64,000 bases of DNA from Crocinitomicaceae bacterium (lineage in GTDB: Bacteria; Bacteroidota; Bacteroidia; Flavobacteriales_D; Crocinitomicaceae): NCBI GenBank assembly GCA_018402525.1, contig JAGYIR010000011.1:620001-684000 (forward strand), given 5' to 3'. Positions 17,301-26,650 of this stretch are shown piece after piece. The position numbers were made by a program, and so were the translations under genes. How positions within the stretch are numbered: position 1 is the stretch's first letter; each line of letters begins with the position of its first letter. The notes beneath the pieces were generated by a model. The model was not told where the DNA came from and made no database searches. It was given only the letters and a program-made list of their open reading frames with translations.

Positions 17301-18383
17301 ATGAATAAACTAGTACTATTTTTAACTGTAACTATCTCAATAACAGTTACTTTTTTTGCGTGTAAAAAGGACTCAGGAGTATTTGCGCCGTATTCGGACA
17401 TCTCCGTAAACTTTGATATTACGCAAGTTCCTTACGAGAAACTATCTGAATACAATTTTTTCATTGGAGAAATGAAAAATCAATTTCCTGCGAAGGGGGT
17501 CATTGAATATAAACCAGCAAGTACCTTGTTCACTGACTACGCTCTGAAAAAAAGGTTTATATGGATGCCAGAAGGTGTAAAAGGATCGTATGTAGCGGAC
17601 GATAAAATACTCGATTTACCAGAAGGAGCGGTTCTTATCAAGAACTTTTATTATGACAACGTACAGCCGACTGGTGAAACGCGCATCATCGAAACTAGAA
17701 TAATGATACGTAAAAGCACTGGATGGATTTTTGCCGAATACGTTTGGAACGATGAGCAAACGGATGCTGTCCTTTCAATGAATGGAAGTTATACGGACAT
17801 TGAGTGGTATCATGAGGGAAATTTAAAATCTGTCAATTACAGAATACCTTCAGAAACGGAATGTTTTGTATGTCACAAACAAAACAATACTGCTATTCCA
17901 ATTGGAATTAAGCCACAGAATTTAAATGTCAATTTTAATTACTCAGGAAGCTATCAGAATCAGTTAAAGAAATTAATTACCTACGGTTACTTAGAAAATA
18001 ATTTACCCGCTAGCATTAATACCACTGTAGATTACAACGACGAATCGAAGCCACTTGAATTAAGGGTTAGATCTTACTTTGACATGAATTGTGCACATTG
18101 TCACCGAGAAAATAGTCATTGTGATTACCGTCCAATGCGCTTAGCTTTTTCAGAAACAGATCAAAAAGTAAACATGGGTGTTTGCGTCGAACCAGACGAA
18201 TTCATCAATGCGACACTTACGTCAATAATTTCACCTAGCAATATTGAAAGATCAATGCTGCATTACCGACTCGTATCAACTTTAGAAAACGAAAGGATGC
18301 CACTGCTGGGGAGAACATTAGTGCATGAAGAAGGAGTGCAACTGGTAGAAGATTGGATTAACTCTTTCGATTCATGCGATTAA
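17301..18383 (+). CDS. SO_2930-type di-haem cytochrome c lipoprotein
   Basis: A 360-residue protein with a lipoprotein signal (VTFFACKKD, Cys21) and two CxxCH haem-binding motifs: CFVCH at 188-192 and CAHCH at 264-268. The first half, with FTDYALKKRFIWMPEG and the FYYDN...RIIETRIM block, is the conserved domain of the SO_2930 family. It should be a membrane-anchored periplasmic electron carrier; partner and reaction are unknown. Single gene located just upstream of the two T9SS surface proteins. Confidence 0.85.
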   Translation: MNKLVLFLTVTISITVTFFACKKDSGVFAPYSDISVNFDITQVPYEKLSEYNFFIGEMKNQFPAKGVIEYKPASTLFTDYALKKRFIWMPEGVKGSYVADDKILDLPEGAVLIKNFYYDNVQPTGETRIIETRIMIRKSTGWIFAEYVWNDEQTDAVLSMNGSYTDIEWYHEGNLKSVNYRIPSETECFVCHKQNNTAIPIGIKPQNLNVNFNYSGSYQNQLKKLITYGYLENNLPASINTTVDYNDESKPLELRVRSYFDMNCAHCHRENSHCDYRPMRLAFSETDQKVNMGVCVEPDEFINATLTSIISPSNIERSMLHYRLVSTLENERMPLLGRTLVHEEGVQLVEDWINSFDSCD

Positions 18384-18417
18384 TTTTTTAATAAAAAATA
18401 AACCAATAAAATAAACT

Positions 18418-20463
18418 ATGAAAACTAAATTTTACACACTACTTGCAATTGGGTTCCCATTTGCGCTGTTCTCTCAAAACACATGCGCAACGGCAGTTCC
18501 AATTTCGGCTGGAACTCATACCGTCGTAGAGATTAATGGAACTGATGTTCCAGACCCAATCTGTGCCAACAACGGTGTAATTACAAACCCTAATGCTGCA
18601 GGTGAATGGTACATATATACTCCTAGTGATGACTACACTGTGACCGTTACTACCGATTTAGCAGCCAACAGTCCATCTGGAGATACCCGTTTCCACGTTT
18701 ATACAGGAACTTGCGGGGCACTTGCATGTCACGCTGGTGATGACGATGCTGGTACATTGGGAGATGGATACTTATCTGTTTCAACTTTCAATGTGCAGCA
18801 AGGAGTAGACTATTACATTGCCTTTGATAATCGATGGTCAAGCAATGGTTTTGACTTTGAATTAATTGAAGATCCGTTTATTGCTCCTCCAACTGTACCA
18901 GTTAGCTTTACGGCTACAACGCTCCCTGAGATTACAGGAACCTACAGAAGAGGTATCGTAGATATGAATGGTGATTACTTGGATGATATTGTAGTTATTT
19001 CTTCGAATGAAGTGCAAATTCATCAGCAGCAAGTTGGTGGAGGTTTTGTAACTGTAGATATACCAACTACCACTGCAGATTATTTACCTACTTGGAGTAT
19101 GGCTGTTGGTGATTACGATAAAAATGGATTCAATGATCTAGTTTACGGAAGTGGAAGTGGTGTGACGTTTATGAGAGCAAATGCTACAGGAACAGGTTTC
19201 ACTGAAACATCTGGACCTGAATATGTCTTTTCTCAACGCAGTAATTTTATTGATATTAACAACGATGGACACCTAGATGCCTATGTATGTCATGATGTCG
19301 ACCCTTCCGTCTACTACATCAACGATGGATCAGGAAATTTAATTTTTAATCAAGGTGGATTAGGAGACGTTCCAGCTGGTGGTCATTATGCCTCAATTTG
19401 GACCGATTATAACAACGATGGTCTAGTTGATTTGTTTATTTCTAAATGTAGTGGAGGTGGACAAGGAGCAACAGCTAAAATTAATGAACTTTACAGAAAC
19501 GAAGGAAACGGAGTGTTTACTGATGTTTCAGTGGCTTCAAATATGGCGGATCCAGTGCAAACCTGGTCCTCGGCATGGAATGATTTCGACAACAATGGAT
19601 ACATGGATGCATTGGTCGGAGCCAGCAATACAAACGATGGAAGTCACAAATTGATGTACAACAACGGAGATGAAACATTTACGGACATTACCGCAGGAAG
19701 CGGATGGGACGCTAATAACCACTACGACATAGAATATGTATCTTACGATTTTGATAACGATGGTTTTGCTGACGTTCTCGGTGCAGGTAGCACAATTATG
19801 TTCAACAATGGAGGTGATTTAACTTTCACTCCATTTGAATTTGATTTTACAAATGGTCCGATTGGTGATTTGAACAATGACGGGTTCCTTGATATCCAAA
19901 ATGGAACTACCTTATACATGAACGATGGTAATGATAATAACTGGATTAAAATCAGCATGCAAGGAATTCAAAGTAACAGCAATGGGATCGGAGCTAGAGT
20001 TGAGATTTACGGAGACTGGGGGAAACAAATCCGTGATGTGCAAAGTGGAATTGGATTCCGTTACATGAATACATTGAATGTACACTTTGGAATTGGTCAA
20101 GCAACTGAAATTGATTCGATGATTATTCGTTGGCCATCAGGAGTTGTGGATGGGATTGAAAATCCTGCAATCAATGAAACTTTTCATGCTGTAGAGGGAA
20201 CCCATCCATTGAGCCTACTTTCTATTGATGGTGAATCAATTAAAATCTACCCGAACCCAGCGGTAAATGAGTTAACCATCGAGAATTTATCCAAAATTGA
20301 TGCAAGTGCTGTAACGATAGTTTCCAACTTGGGAGCAACTGTAAAGGAGCTTAGTCCAACACAAGCACATGTCGATATTTCATCACTTGAAGCTGGATTG
20401 TATATCTTAATTATTGAGACGAAAAACGGAGCTAAATATTCGGAATCGTTTATTAAAAAGTAA
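18418..20463 (+). CDS. T9SS-sorted FG-GAP/ASPIC repeat protein, copy 1
   Basis: A 681-residue secreted protein. After a signal peptide (MKTKFYTLLAIGFPFALFSQ) comes a PPC-like beta domain (about 20-155), then FG-GAP/VCBS-type repeats with Ca-binding DxNxDG loops (DMNGDYLDD, DYDKNGFND, DINNDGHLD, DYNNDGLVD, DFDNNGYMD, DFDNDGFAD, DLNNDGFLD). Next is an ASPIC/UnbV-like domain (about 505-590) and a C-terminal type IX secretion sorting domain (IKIYPNPAVNELTIEN to the end). It is expected on the cell surface or released. The next gene is a close copy, so the pair arose by tandem duplication. Confidence 0.9.
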   Translation: MKTKFYTLLAIGFPFALFSQNTCATAVPISAGTHTVVEINGTDVPDPICANNGVITNPNAAGEWYIYTPSDDYTVTVTTDLAANSPSGDTRFHVYTGTCGALACHAGDDDAGTLGDGYLSVSTFNVQQGVDYYIAFDNRWSSNGFDFELIEDPFIAPPTVPVSFTATTLPEITGTYRRGIVDMNGDYLDDIVVISSNEVQIHQQQVGGGFVTVDIPTTTADYLPTWSMAVGDYDKNGFNDLVYGSGSGVTFMRANATGTGFTETSGPEYVFSQRSNFIDINNDGHLDAYVCHDVDPSVYYINDGSGNLIFNQGGLGDVPAGGHYASIWTDYNNDGLVDLFISKCSGGGQGATAKINELYRNEGNGVFTDVSVASNMADPVQTWSSAWNDFDNNGYMDALVGASNTNDGSHKLMYNNGDETFTDITAGSGWDANNHYDIEYVSYDFDNDGFADVLGAGSTIMFNNGGDLTFTPFEFDFTNGPIGDLNNDGFLDIQNGTTLYMNDGNDNNWIKISMQGIQSNSNGIGARVEIYGDWGKQIRDVQSGIGFRYMNTLNVHFGIGQATEIDSMIIRWPSGVVDGIENPAINETFHAVEGTHPLSLLSIDGESIKIYPNPAVNELTIENLSKIDASAVTIVSNLGATVKELSPTQAHVDISSLEAGLYILIIETKNGAKYSESFIKK

Positions 20464-20485
20464 TATCGCTAAACAATAATAAAAA

Positions 20486-20511
20486 GGGTTACCATTGTGG
20501 TAGCCCTTTTT
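20486..20511 (+). terminator. terminator between the two FG-GAP genes
   Basis: 9-bp stem GGGTTACCA (20486-20494)/TGGTAGCCC (20498-20506) with one G-T pair, TTG loop and five T. It shows that the second copy does not start at the GTG at 20497. Confidence 0.88.
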
Positions 20512-20529
20512 CAAATCAACTACTTTAGT

Positions 20530-22551
20530 ATGAAAACAAAACTCAACCTACTCTTGATTCTTGGTCTTCCTTTTGGAATCTTTTCTCAAAACACATGTTC
20601 TACCGCCATACCTATAACAGCTGGAATTTATACTGTAGCTGTTATCGACGGTAGTGAAGCGCCAACACCAATTTGTGCTGGCAATGGTCCCGTAACTACA
20701 AATCCTGCTGGAGAATGGTACGTTTATACACCTACCGACGATTACACAGTGACCGTTTCCACGGATCTTTCAATAAATGCGGGCGGAGATACTCGATTTC
20801 ATGTTTACACAGGCACGTGCGGCGCCTTAATATGTCACGCTGGAGACGATGACGGTGGTTCAGGCTTTTTATCAGTTTCAACTTTCAGTGTGATTACAGG
20901 AGTTACCTATTACATCGCCTTTGACAACAAGTGGTCAAGTAATGGATTTGACTTTGAGTTGAGTGAATCCTTCCTACCCCCTCCTATTCCTGCGCCCGTA
21001 ACTTTCACTGGGAATACTATTCCAAGTATTTCAGGCACCTATCAAATCGCAGTTGCTGATATGAACAATGATTATTTGGATGATATTGTTACGGTAAGCT
21101 CATCATCTATTCAAATACACTACCAACAAGCGGGAGGTGGCTTCACAAATACAACAGTCAGCACCACTGATGCTGACTTTCCACCAAGTTGGAGTTTAGC
21201 GATTGGCGATTTTGATAAAAATGGTTTCAATGACATTGTTTACGGAGGAGGAAGTGGCGTTACGTTCATGCGCGCGAACAATGACGGAACTGCCTATACC
21301 GAAATTTCAGGTTCTGAATATGTATTCTCTCAACGAAGCAATTTTGTAGATATCAACAACGATGGACACTTGGATGCATTTGTTTGTCACGACGTTCAAC
21401 CCAATGTTTACTATATTAATGATGGATTTGGTAACTTAACCTTTCATCAAGGGGGCTTGGGTGACCATCCACAGGGAGGAAATTATGGCTCTATCTGGAT
21501 TGACTACGACAACGACGGAGATCAGGATTTATTTATCGCGAAATGTCGTGGTGGTGGCTCTACCGCTGGTATTAACGAATTGCATAGAAATGATGGGAAT
21601 GGCGTTTTCACAGATGTATCGATTGCATCGAACATGTCAGACATGTTACAAACATGGTCGTCTGCATGGAACGATTACGACAATGATGGTTTCATGGATG
21701 GTTTAATCGGTGCGAGTTCTACCAGCGATGGAAGTCACAAACTTATGCGAAACAACGGAGACGGAACATTCTCAGATGTTACCGCAGGAACTGGATGGGA
21801 AGGAAATCTTAGTTTATCCATTGAACATGTGTCCTATGATTTCGACAATGACGGTTTTGCCGACGTTCTTGGTGGAGGAAATAAAATCATGTATAATAAT
21901 GGAGATATGACATTCTCACCTGTAGTTTATTCATTTTCTAACGGAGCAATTGGTGATTTAAACAATGACGGCTTTCTAGATGTTCAAAATGGAGCTACCA
22001 TACACTTGAACGATGGTAATGATAACAATTGGATAAAAATCAGCATGCAAGGAATTCAAAGCAATAGCAATGGAATTGGAGCAAGAGTAGAAATTTACGG
22101 AGATTGGGGAATACAAATCCGTGATGTACAAAGTGGCATTGGATTCCGATATATGAATACGCTTAACGTACATTTTGGGATAGGACAAGCAACCGAAATT
22201 GATTCGATGATAATTCGCTGGCCATCAGGTGTTGTGGATGGCGTTGAAAATCCCACAATAAATGAAACATTTCACGCTGTCGAGGGTACGCATCCGTTGA
22301 GCCTACTTTCTATCGATGGTGAATCAATTCACATCTACCCTAACCCTGCCGTTAATGAGTTAACTATTGAAAATCTAGCGAAAATTGACGCAAGTTCTGT
22401 AACAATCGTTTCTAATCTTGGAGAGACTGTCATGGAGCTCAATCCAACGCAGAAGAATGTAAATATTTCAAAACTTGAAACTGGATTGTATATCGTAATT
22501 ATTGAGACTAAAAACGGAGCAAAATACTCGGAATCTTTTATTAAGAAATAA
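20530..22551 (+). CDS. T9SS-sorted FG-GAP/ASPIC repeat protein, copy 2
   Basis: A 673-residue paralogue of the preceding protein with the same order: signal peptide (MKTKLNLLLILGLPFGIFSQ), PPC-like domain, seven Ca-loop repeats, ASPIC/UnbV domain and T9SS sorting domain. The region from NNWIKISMQGIQSNSNGIGA to the sorting domain is almost identical between the copies, while the N-terminal domain and repeats have diverged. This suggests recent duplication or gene conversion at the C-terminal part. The ATG at 20530 is the start, because the longer frame begins inside a terminator. Confidence 0.9.
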   Translation: MKTKLNLLLILGLPFGIFSQNTCSTAIPITAGIYTVAVIDGSEAPTPICAGNGPVTTNPAGEWYVYTPTDDYTVTVSTDLSINAGGDTRFHVYTGTCGALICHAGDDDGGSGFLSVSTFSVITGVTYYIAFDNKWSSNGFDFELSESFLPPPIPAPVTFTGNTIPSISGTYQIAVADMNNDYLDDIVTVSSSSIQIHYQQAGGGFTNTTVSTTDADFPPSWSLAIGDFDKNGFNDIVYGGGSGVTFMRANNDGTAYTEISGSEYVFSQRSNFVDINNDGHLDAFVCHDVQPNVYYINDGFGNLTFHQGGLGDHPQGGNYGSIWIDYDNDGDQDLFIAKCRGGGSTAGINELHRNDGNGVFTDVSIASNMSDMLQTWSSAWNDYDNDGFMDGLIGASSTSDGSHKLMRNNGDGTFSDVTAGTGWEGNLSLSIEHVSYDFDNDGFADVLGGGNKIMYNNGDMTFSPVVYSFSNGAIGDLNNDGFLDVQNGATIHLNDGNDNNWIKISMQGIQSNSNGIGARVEIYGDWGIQIRDVQSGIGFRYMNTLNVHFGIGQATEIDSMIIRWPSGVVDGVENPTINETFHAVEGTHPLSLLSIDGESIHIYPNPAVNELTIENLAKIDASSVTIVSNLGETVMELNPTQKNVNISKLETGLYIVIIETKNGAKYSESFIKK

Positions 22552-22571
22552 TTCAGAGCAAAAGAGTACTG

Positions 22572-22602
22572 AAAGCTAACTACTTGGTAGCTTTTTCTTT
22601 TT
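22572..22602 (+). terminator. terminator after FG-GAP copy 2
   Basis: 7-bp stem AAAGCTA (22572-22578)/TAGCTTT (22588-22594), then a T-rich tail. Confidence 0.75.
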
Positions 22603-22650
22603 TGATTTCAGTGTGCGTCACATGTGGAAGTTGTGTATATAATCTGATAC

Positions 22651-22756
22651 TTTATAACACAGAGTAACAGAGTTCGGGAGGTCACAGAGAAGAATTCACA
22701 TTTATTACATGGCCTCCGTATACATTGTGTACACTGTTATAACTCTGTGTAAAAAA
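22651..22756. repeat. nested inverted-repeat element with CACAGAG motifs
   Basis: Outer arms ACACAGAGT (22657-22665) and ACTCTGTGT (22742-22750) are perfect complements. Inner arms GGAGGTC (22677-22683) and GGCCTCC (22711-22717) also pair, with one G-T. ACAGAG/CACAGAG recurs three times on the left side. No reading frame. The stretch between the terminator and the M16 gene (22603-22817) holds nothing else that I can identify. Confidence 0.6.
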
Positions 22757-22817
22757 TTGCTACGAAACAACTAGCCTCTAGCACCCAGTATCGTTCATTT
22801 AGGAATTGTCACAATAA

Positions 22818-24050
22818 CTAAAACTCGTAAATCATTTCAGCTAGGTTGTCTTCAGAAAAATAGGTATTGGAAATCTTGTGGACTTCATCTATATCGATTG
22901 CATCAATTTGATCATAGATTTCTTGTACTGAATCAACTCGATTGTGAATCATCACACTCTTAGCAAGACTAAACATCAATTCCAGGTTACTATCCAGCGA
23001 TAATGCAATATGTCCTTTCAACTGCTCCTTTGCTTGAGAAAGTTCATCCGCTGTCAATTTGTTTTTTCGGATGAGATCAAACTCGTTGTATATCAATTCA
23101 AGTGCCTTTGACAAGTATTTTTTGTCCGTTCCCATGTAGACGCTCCAGAATCCCACATCCGAATATGAAGTGTAATTCGCCTCGATATTGTATGCGTATC
23201 CGTATTTTTCACGAATGGATAAAATAAGGCGTGAATTGAGCGCCGGTCCCCCAAGTACATTTGTTAACAGCGTCATTGCTTTTCTTTCTTCTTGATGGTA
23301 AGAAGGTGCCATTCCACCAATTACGGTATGCGTTTGAAAATTTGATTTTTTTTCTCGCGTTTTAAACGGTTCAAATGGTGCAACCGGGTAACAAGTTGGA
23401 ACATCTCCTTCTCCTTTGAAAGTTCCAAAATCTTTCTCCAATGTATCCCGTAGAACGTCCACAGAGATACCACCAACAAAAGAAACAATCATATTCGCTG
23501 GGACAAAATAACGTTCCAAATAACTTCTTAAGTCATCCCGTTTAAATCCAGAAACAGTTTTCTTTGTTCCCAGTGTATTATAGCCCAATGAATTCCCTTT
23601 AAACAGCGCTGCTTCGAAATCATCGTAAATACGTTCGGATGGTGAATCGAGGTATGAAATGATTTCATCCAAAACAACCTCCTTTTCCTTCTCTATTTCT
23701 TCTTCAGGGAATGATGCATTCTGAACAATATCTCCTAATAACTCAGACGCAATAGAAAAGTGTGCCTTTCGAAACGAGGCATGCACGCAGATTTCTTCTT
23801 TGTTGGTGTAGGCATTCAGCTCACCTCCAACGGAATCCAAATCTGTAAAAATATCAAATGCCTTTCTCTTTTTCGTTCCTTTAAAAATACAGTGTTCAAT
23901 GAAATGAGCCAACCCTTCCTCTTCTGCACATTCAAACCTAGAACCCGCAAAAATCATTACGCCCATGTGGGCAACAAAAGCATCTCTCTTTTGATAAACG
24001 ACTCGAATTCCATTCGACAACTGAAAGATGATTGGATCTAATTCAAACAT
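22818..24050 (-). CDS. M16-family zinc metallopeptidase (processing-peptidase type)
   Basis: A 410-residue cytosolic-type M16 peptidase. The inverted zinc motif HxxEH is at 49-53 (GLAHFIEHCIFKGT), with the third ligand Glu in the EKEKEVVLDEI helix (about 130). It has both halves of the M16 fold, with the C-terminal RSYxYxx-like GYAYNIEANYTS loop. No signal peptide, unlike the two plus-strand M16 proteins downstream. It resembles the YmxG/PepR branch; substrate unknown. The start codon shares TAATG with the pdxH stop, so both genes are cotranscribed. Confidence 0.9.
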   Translation of the reverse strand: MFELDPIIFQLSNGIRVVYQKRDAFVAHMGVMIFAGSRFECAEEEGLAHFIEHCIFKGTKKRKAFDIFTDLDSVGGELNAYTNKEEICVHASFRKAHFSIASELLGDIVQNASFPEEEIEKEKEVVLDEIISYLDSPSERIYDDFEAALFKGNSLGYNTLGTKKTVSGFKRDDLRSYLERYFVPANMIVSFVGGISVDVLRDTLEKDFGTFKGEGDVPTCYPVAPFEPFKTREKKSNFQTHTVIGGMAPSYHQEERKAMTLLTNVLGGPALNSRLILSIREKYGYAYNIEANYTSYSDVGFWSVYMGTDKKYLSKALELIYNEFDLIRKNKLTADELSQAKEQLKGHIALSLDSNLELMFSLAKSVMIHNRVDSVQEIYDQIDAIDIDEVHKISNTYFSEDNLAEMIYEF

Positions 24051-24694
24051 TATGGATTCTTACGTTGAGCAGTCCAAAAGCCATTTTCTTCTGTCAAAAC
24101 CAATCGATCATGCAATCGTGACGGTCGACCTTGCCAAAACTCAATTTGCGTTGGTTTGATCTGATACCCGCCCCAATGTTCAGGTCGTGGTACTACGTCT
24201 AAATACCTTTCATTCAGCTCGACAACACGTTGATCAATTTCCTTTCGATCCCTCAAGACTTCACTCTGGTGTGAAGCCCATGCAGCAATTTGACTACTTT
24301 TTGGACGTGAATTAAAATAGAAATCACTTACCTGTTCGTTTGTCTTCGTGCAAATCCCTTCGATTCTCACTTGGCGCGACAATAACGGCCAAAAAAACAA
24401 CATAGAAACACGATTATTTCCCGCAATTTCAATTCCCTTTTGACTGTTATAATTCGTAAAGAACACAAACTGTTGCTCAAAAATTTGCTTTAAATAAACG
24501 ATTCGAGAGGTTGGTTGGTGCTCACTGTTAACGGTTGATAGAACAAATGCATTCGGTTCTAATTCTGGCTTTTCAACTGCTTCATTGAACCAAATTTCGA
24601 ACAACTCGAATGGATTTCCTCCCGTGATATCTTCAAAATTACCGTTGATAAACTCATGGTGATCGTCGCGTAACTTATCTAAATAGTTTGACAT
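24050..24694 (-). CDS. pdxH: pyridoxamine 5'-phosphate oxidase
   Basis: A 214-residue FMN flavoprotein that oxidises pyridoxamine/pyridoxine 5'-phosphate to PLP. Family segments seen include NAFVLSTVNSEHQPTSRIVYLK, FFTNYNSQKG, RQVRIEG, the SRPKSSQIAAWASHQSE block and the C-terminal WGGYQIKPTQIEFWQGRPSRLHDR. Full length. ATG at 24694. Couples to the M16 gene through a TAATG overlap. Together with SerC and YggS it is one of several B6-related genes in the window. Confidence 0.96.
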   Translation of the reverse strand: MSNYLDKLRDDHHEFINGNFEDITGGNPFELFEIWFNEAVEKPELEPNAFVLSTVNSEHQPTSRIVYLKQIFEQQFVFFTNYNSQKGIEIAGNNRVSMLFFWPLLSRQVRIEGICTKTNEQVSDFYFNSRPKSSQIAAWASHQSEVLRDRKEIDQRVVELNERYLDVVPRPEHWGGYQIKPTQIEFWQGRPSRLHDRLVLTEENGFWTAQRKNP

Positions 24695-24733
24695 ACCTTT
24701 TCTAATTACCTATCGCATTTTTAACGAGCTGCC

Positions 24734-25327
24734 TTATTCCTCCTCAAAATTGTCTTCAATTTCGCTCTCCACCTCATCATCTTCGATTTCATCGTCAAAA
24801 TCAGAACCAGAGGCAGAAAAAACAACTCCTTTGGATGAGCTTTCAAACGCTTCTGTTTCCTCTTCCGTCATGGGACGACGATCAATTTCTCGATCTAATT
24901 GTTCGCTGTATGGGAAAATTTCAATGATAGGAGACAGAATAATTGATGGAATTTGAAAATCTACCATTAATCCCTTTAAACTTTCTGTCACTCGCTCAAA
25001 AGCTTGCTTCACAGAACTAGCTGATACCAAAAAGTTCTGCGATACCTTCTTACCCTTGTCGGAATCTGCATCAAAATTTTCGTATGTTACTTTGCATTTG
25101 TACCACGTATCGGCGTCATCGTAAGCAAAAATATCATTGATTTCTGTTGGAGTAATTCCTGTAACGTTAAATTCACCTTTGATCACACTTCCCAATTCCT
25201 CATAAATACGTGCTTCGGCATCCGTAAATGTCATCGCCGCCAATAAGTATGGTTCCGATACTCGTTTAAAAGATCCGTTATCGAGTTGTTTCGTATATTT
25301 TACTTTGACTGTAAACCAGTTGTTCAT
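24734..25327 (-). CDS. DUF4494 family protein
   Basis: A 197-residue soluble protein. The first 150 residues contain two copies of a W-x-K-V-x-Y repeat (NNWFTVKVKY and DTWYKCKVTY), the layout of DUF4494, a Bacteroidota-restricted family. The last 50 residues are very acidic (Asp/Glu-rich, ending DNFEEE). Function unknown. A TATCTTTG -7 element (25361-25354, minus strand) lies just upstream. Confidence 0.82.
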   Translation of the reverse strand: MNNWFTVKVKYTKQLDNGSFKRVSEPYLLAAMTFTDAEARIYEELGSVIKGEFNVTGITPTEINDIFAYDDADTWYKCKVTYENFDADSDKGKKVSQNFLVSASSVKQAFERVTESLKGLMVDFQIPSIILSPIIEIFPYSEQLDREIDRRPMTEEETEAFESSSKGVVFSASGSDFDDEIEDDEVESEIEDNFEEE

Positions 25328-25426
25328 TGTTGTTCATTTTTCAATTCGTCGAACAAAGATACTGAGAGTAATTGGTTTTTGCAGGCAAATCAAATGTGAC
25401 TTTTGAACATGATTTAAACGCAACAA

Positions 25427-26506
25427 TTAAATTGTGTACGCCTTTCCTTTGGAATAGACGATATAGGATCTATTAAAAAGTTCAACGAGTACTGCACTTC
25501 CAAAAATTTGATACGTGGAATTCATTTGAGTGGTAATCGACACAACTTCTCCGTCAATAAAGGCACTCACTCCTCCCATCAAATCTCTGAACACAAGGAC
25601 GTCGTTTTTTATCAAATAATCTTCTGGTATATAACGGGTCACTTCGGTCTTTTTTCCTTTGACAAAAGCATACATAAATCCGTTTTCTATCCACATAGCA
25701 ACGTCATCCTTAACTTCCCACCTATCAGCAGCAAAATTAGAAATTTGCCGTCTGACACCATTGCCGTAATAGATTAAATCCCCATTTCTATTTTCGTAAA
25801 TCACGAAATCTCTTCCTGCCTTGTACGTATTGACATGAAACTCTTCAATATCAATAAATCCACCATTCTCAAATACAGCAAAAGTGCCATTTATAGGATC
25901 GTTGAATGCTAGGATATCCGTTCCACCTTCAAAATTAAAGCGGTTGTGCCATACGTCTAAATCGTAAATTTTTCCACGCCAAAATACTTTATTGAAATTT
26001 CCATTGTCACGAAATGCGACGATATTCTCTCCGATAAAATCTGGGGCATCCATATCCCCCATGCTATTGTATAGTTGATACGTTTTTCCATCGTAATAGG
26101 CGTTCACAGAATTGTAACGCATATCTTCATATACAATGATGCTATCGCGCACCCAGTAATTTCTTGCATCATAACTTAATGTCATTTTGTAACCATCGTC
26201 CCACATGTTTAGTGTTGGACCAATTTTCCAAGTCACCAAACAATCAGAGACAGTGTATTCAACCGCCATATTCGCCAAACGCTCAGGTTTTTCACCGTTG
26301 TAAACCATTAAATCACCCCGATTGTTCATATAGGCGACAACATCATCTCCCGCTTTAAACTCGCTCACTGGTTGAAACTCAAGCTGACGAAAAAAACCAT
26401 CCTTGAAACTCTTAAAATAGTTACTGAAATCGATTAGGGGTATTACCTTTTGCGAAAACGAAGCAACCGAAAGAAAAACGATAAAAAAAGCTAACAAAAT
26501 TCTCAT
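25427..26506 (-). CDS. exported beta-rich protein of unknown function
   Basis: A 359-residue protein with a signal peptide (MRILLAFFIVFLSVASFSQ). The mature part is built of repeating units of about 40-45 residues. Each has a D-x-V/I-A/V-Y/F-x(2-6)-G turn followed by a short 'seen as display value' strand (VVAYMNNRGDLMVYNG, DFVIYENRNGDLIYYG, VAMWIENGFMYAF, VLVFRDLMGGVSAFIDG), suggesting a beta-propeller. No enzymatic motif seen. A TATATTTG box at 26518-26511 lies so close to the ATG that the mRNA may be nearly leaderless. Confidence 0.65.
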   Translation of the reverse strand: MRILLAFFIVFLSVASFSQKVIPLIDFSNYFKSFKDGFFRQLEFQPVSEFKAGDDVVAYMNNRGDLMVYNGEKPERLANMAVEYTVSDCLVTWKIGPTLNMWDDGYKMTLSYDARNYWVRDSIIVYEDMRYNSVNAYYDGKTYQLYNSMGDMDAPDFIGENIVAFRDNGNFNKVFWRGKIYDLDVWHNRFNFEGGTDILAFNDPINGTFAVFENGGFIDIEEFHVNTYKAGRDFVIYENRNGDLIYYGNGVRRQISNFAADRWEVKDDVAMWIENGFMYAFVKGKKTEVTRYIPEDYLIKNDVLVFRDLMGGVSAFIDGEVVSITTQMNSTYQIFGSAVLVELFNRSYIVYSKGKAYTI

Positions 26507-26650
26507 GTTTCAAATATAAACAAATTTCAAGCCATTTGTATTAGTTTAACTCACCGCTTATCCATAAAAACAACCCACGCATCAACAAATTACTTCAATT
26601 ACAAGTTTTATTTCTTTCTTTGTACCCTATCATAAATCTATAAATCAGCA

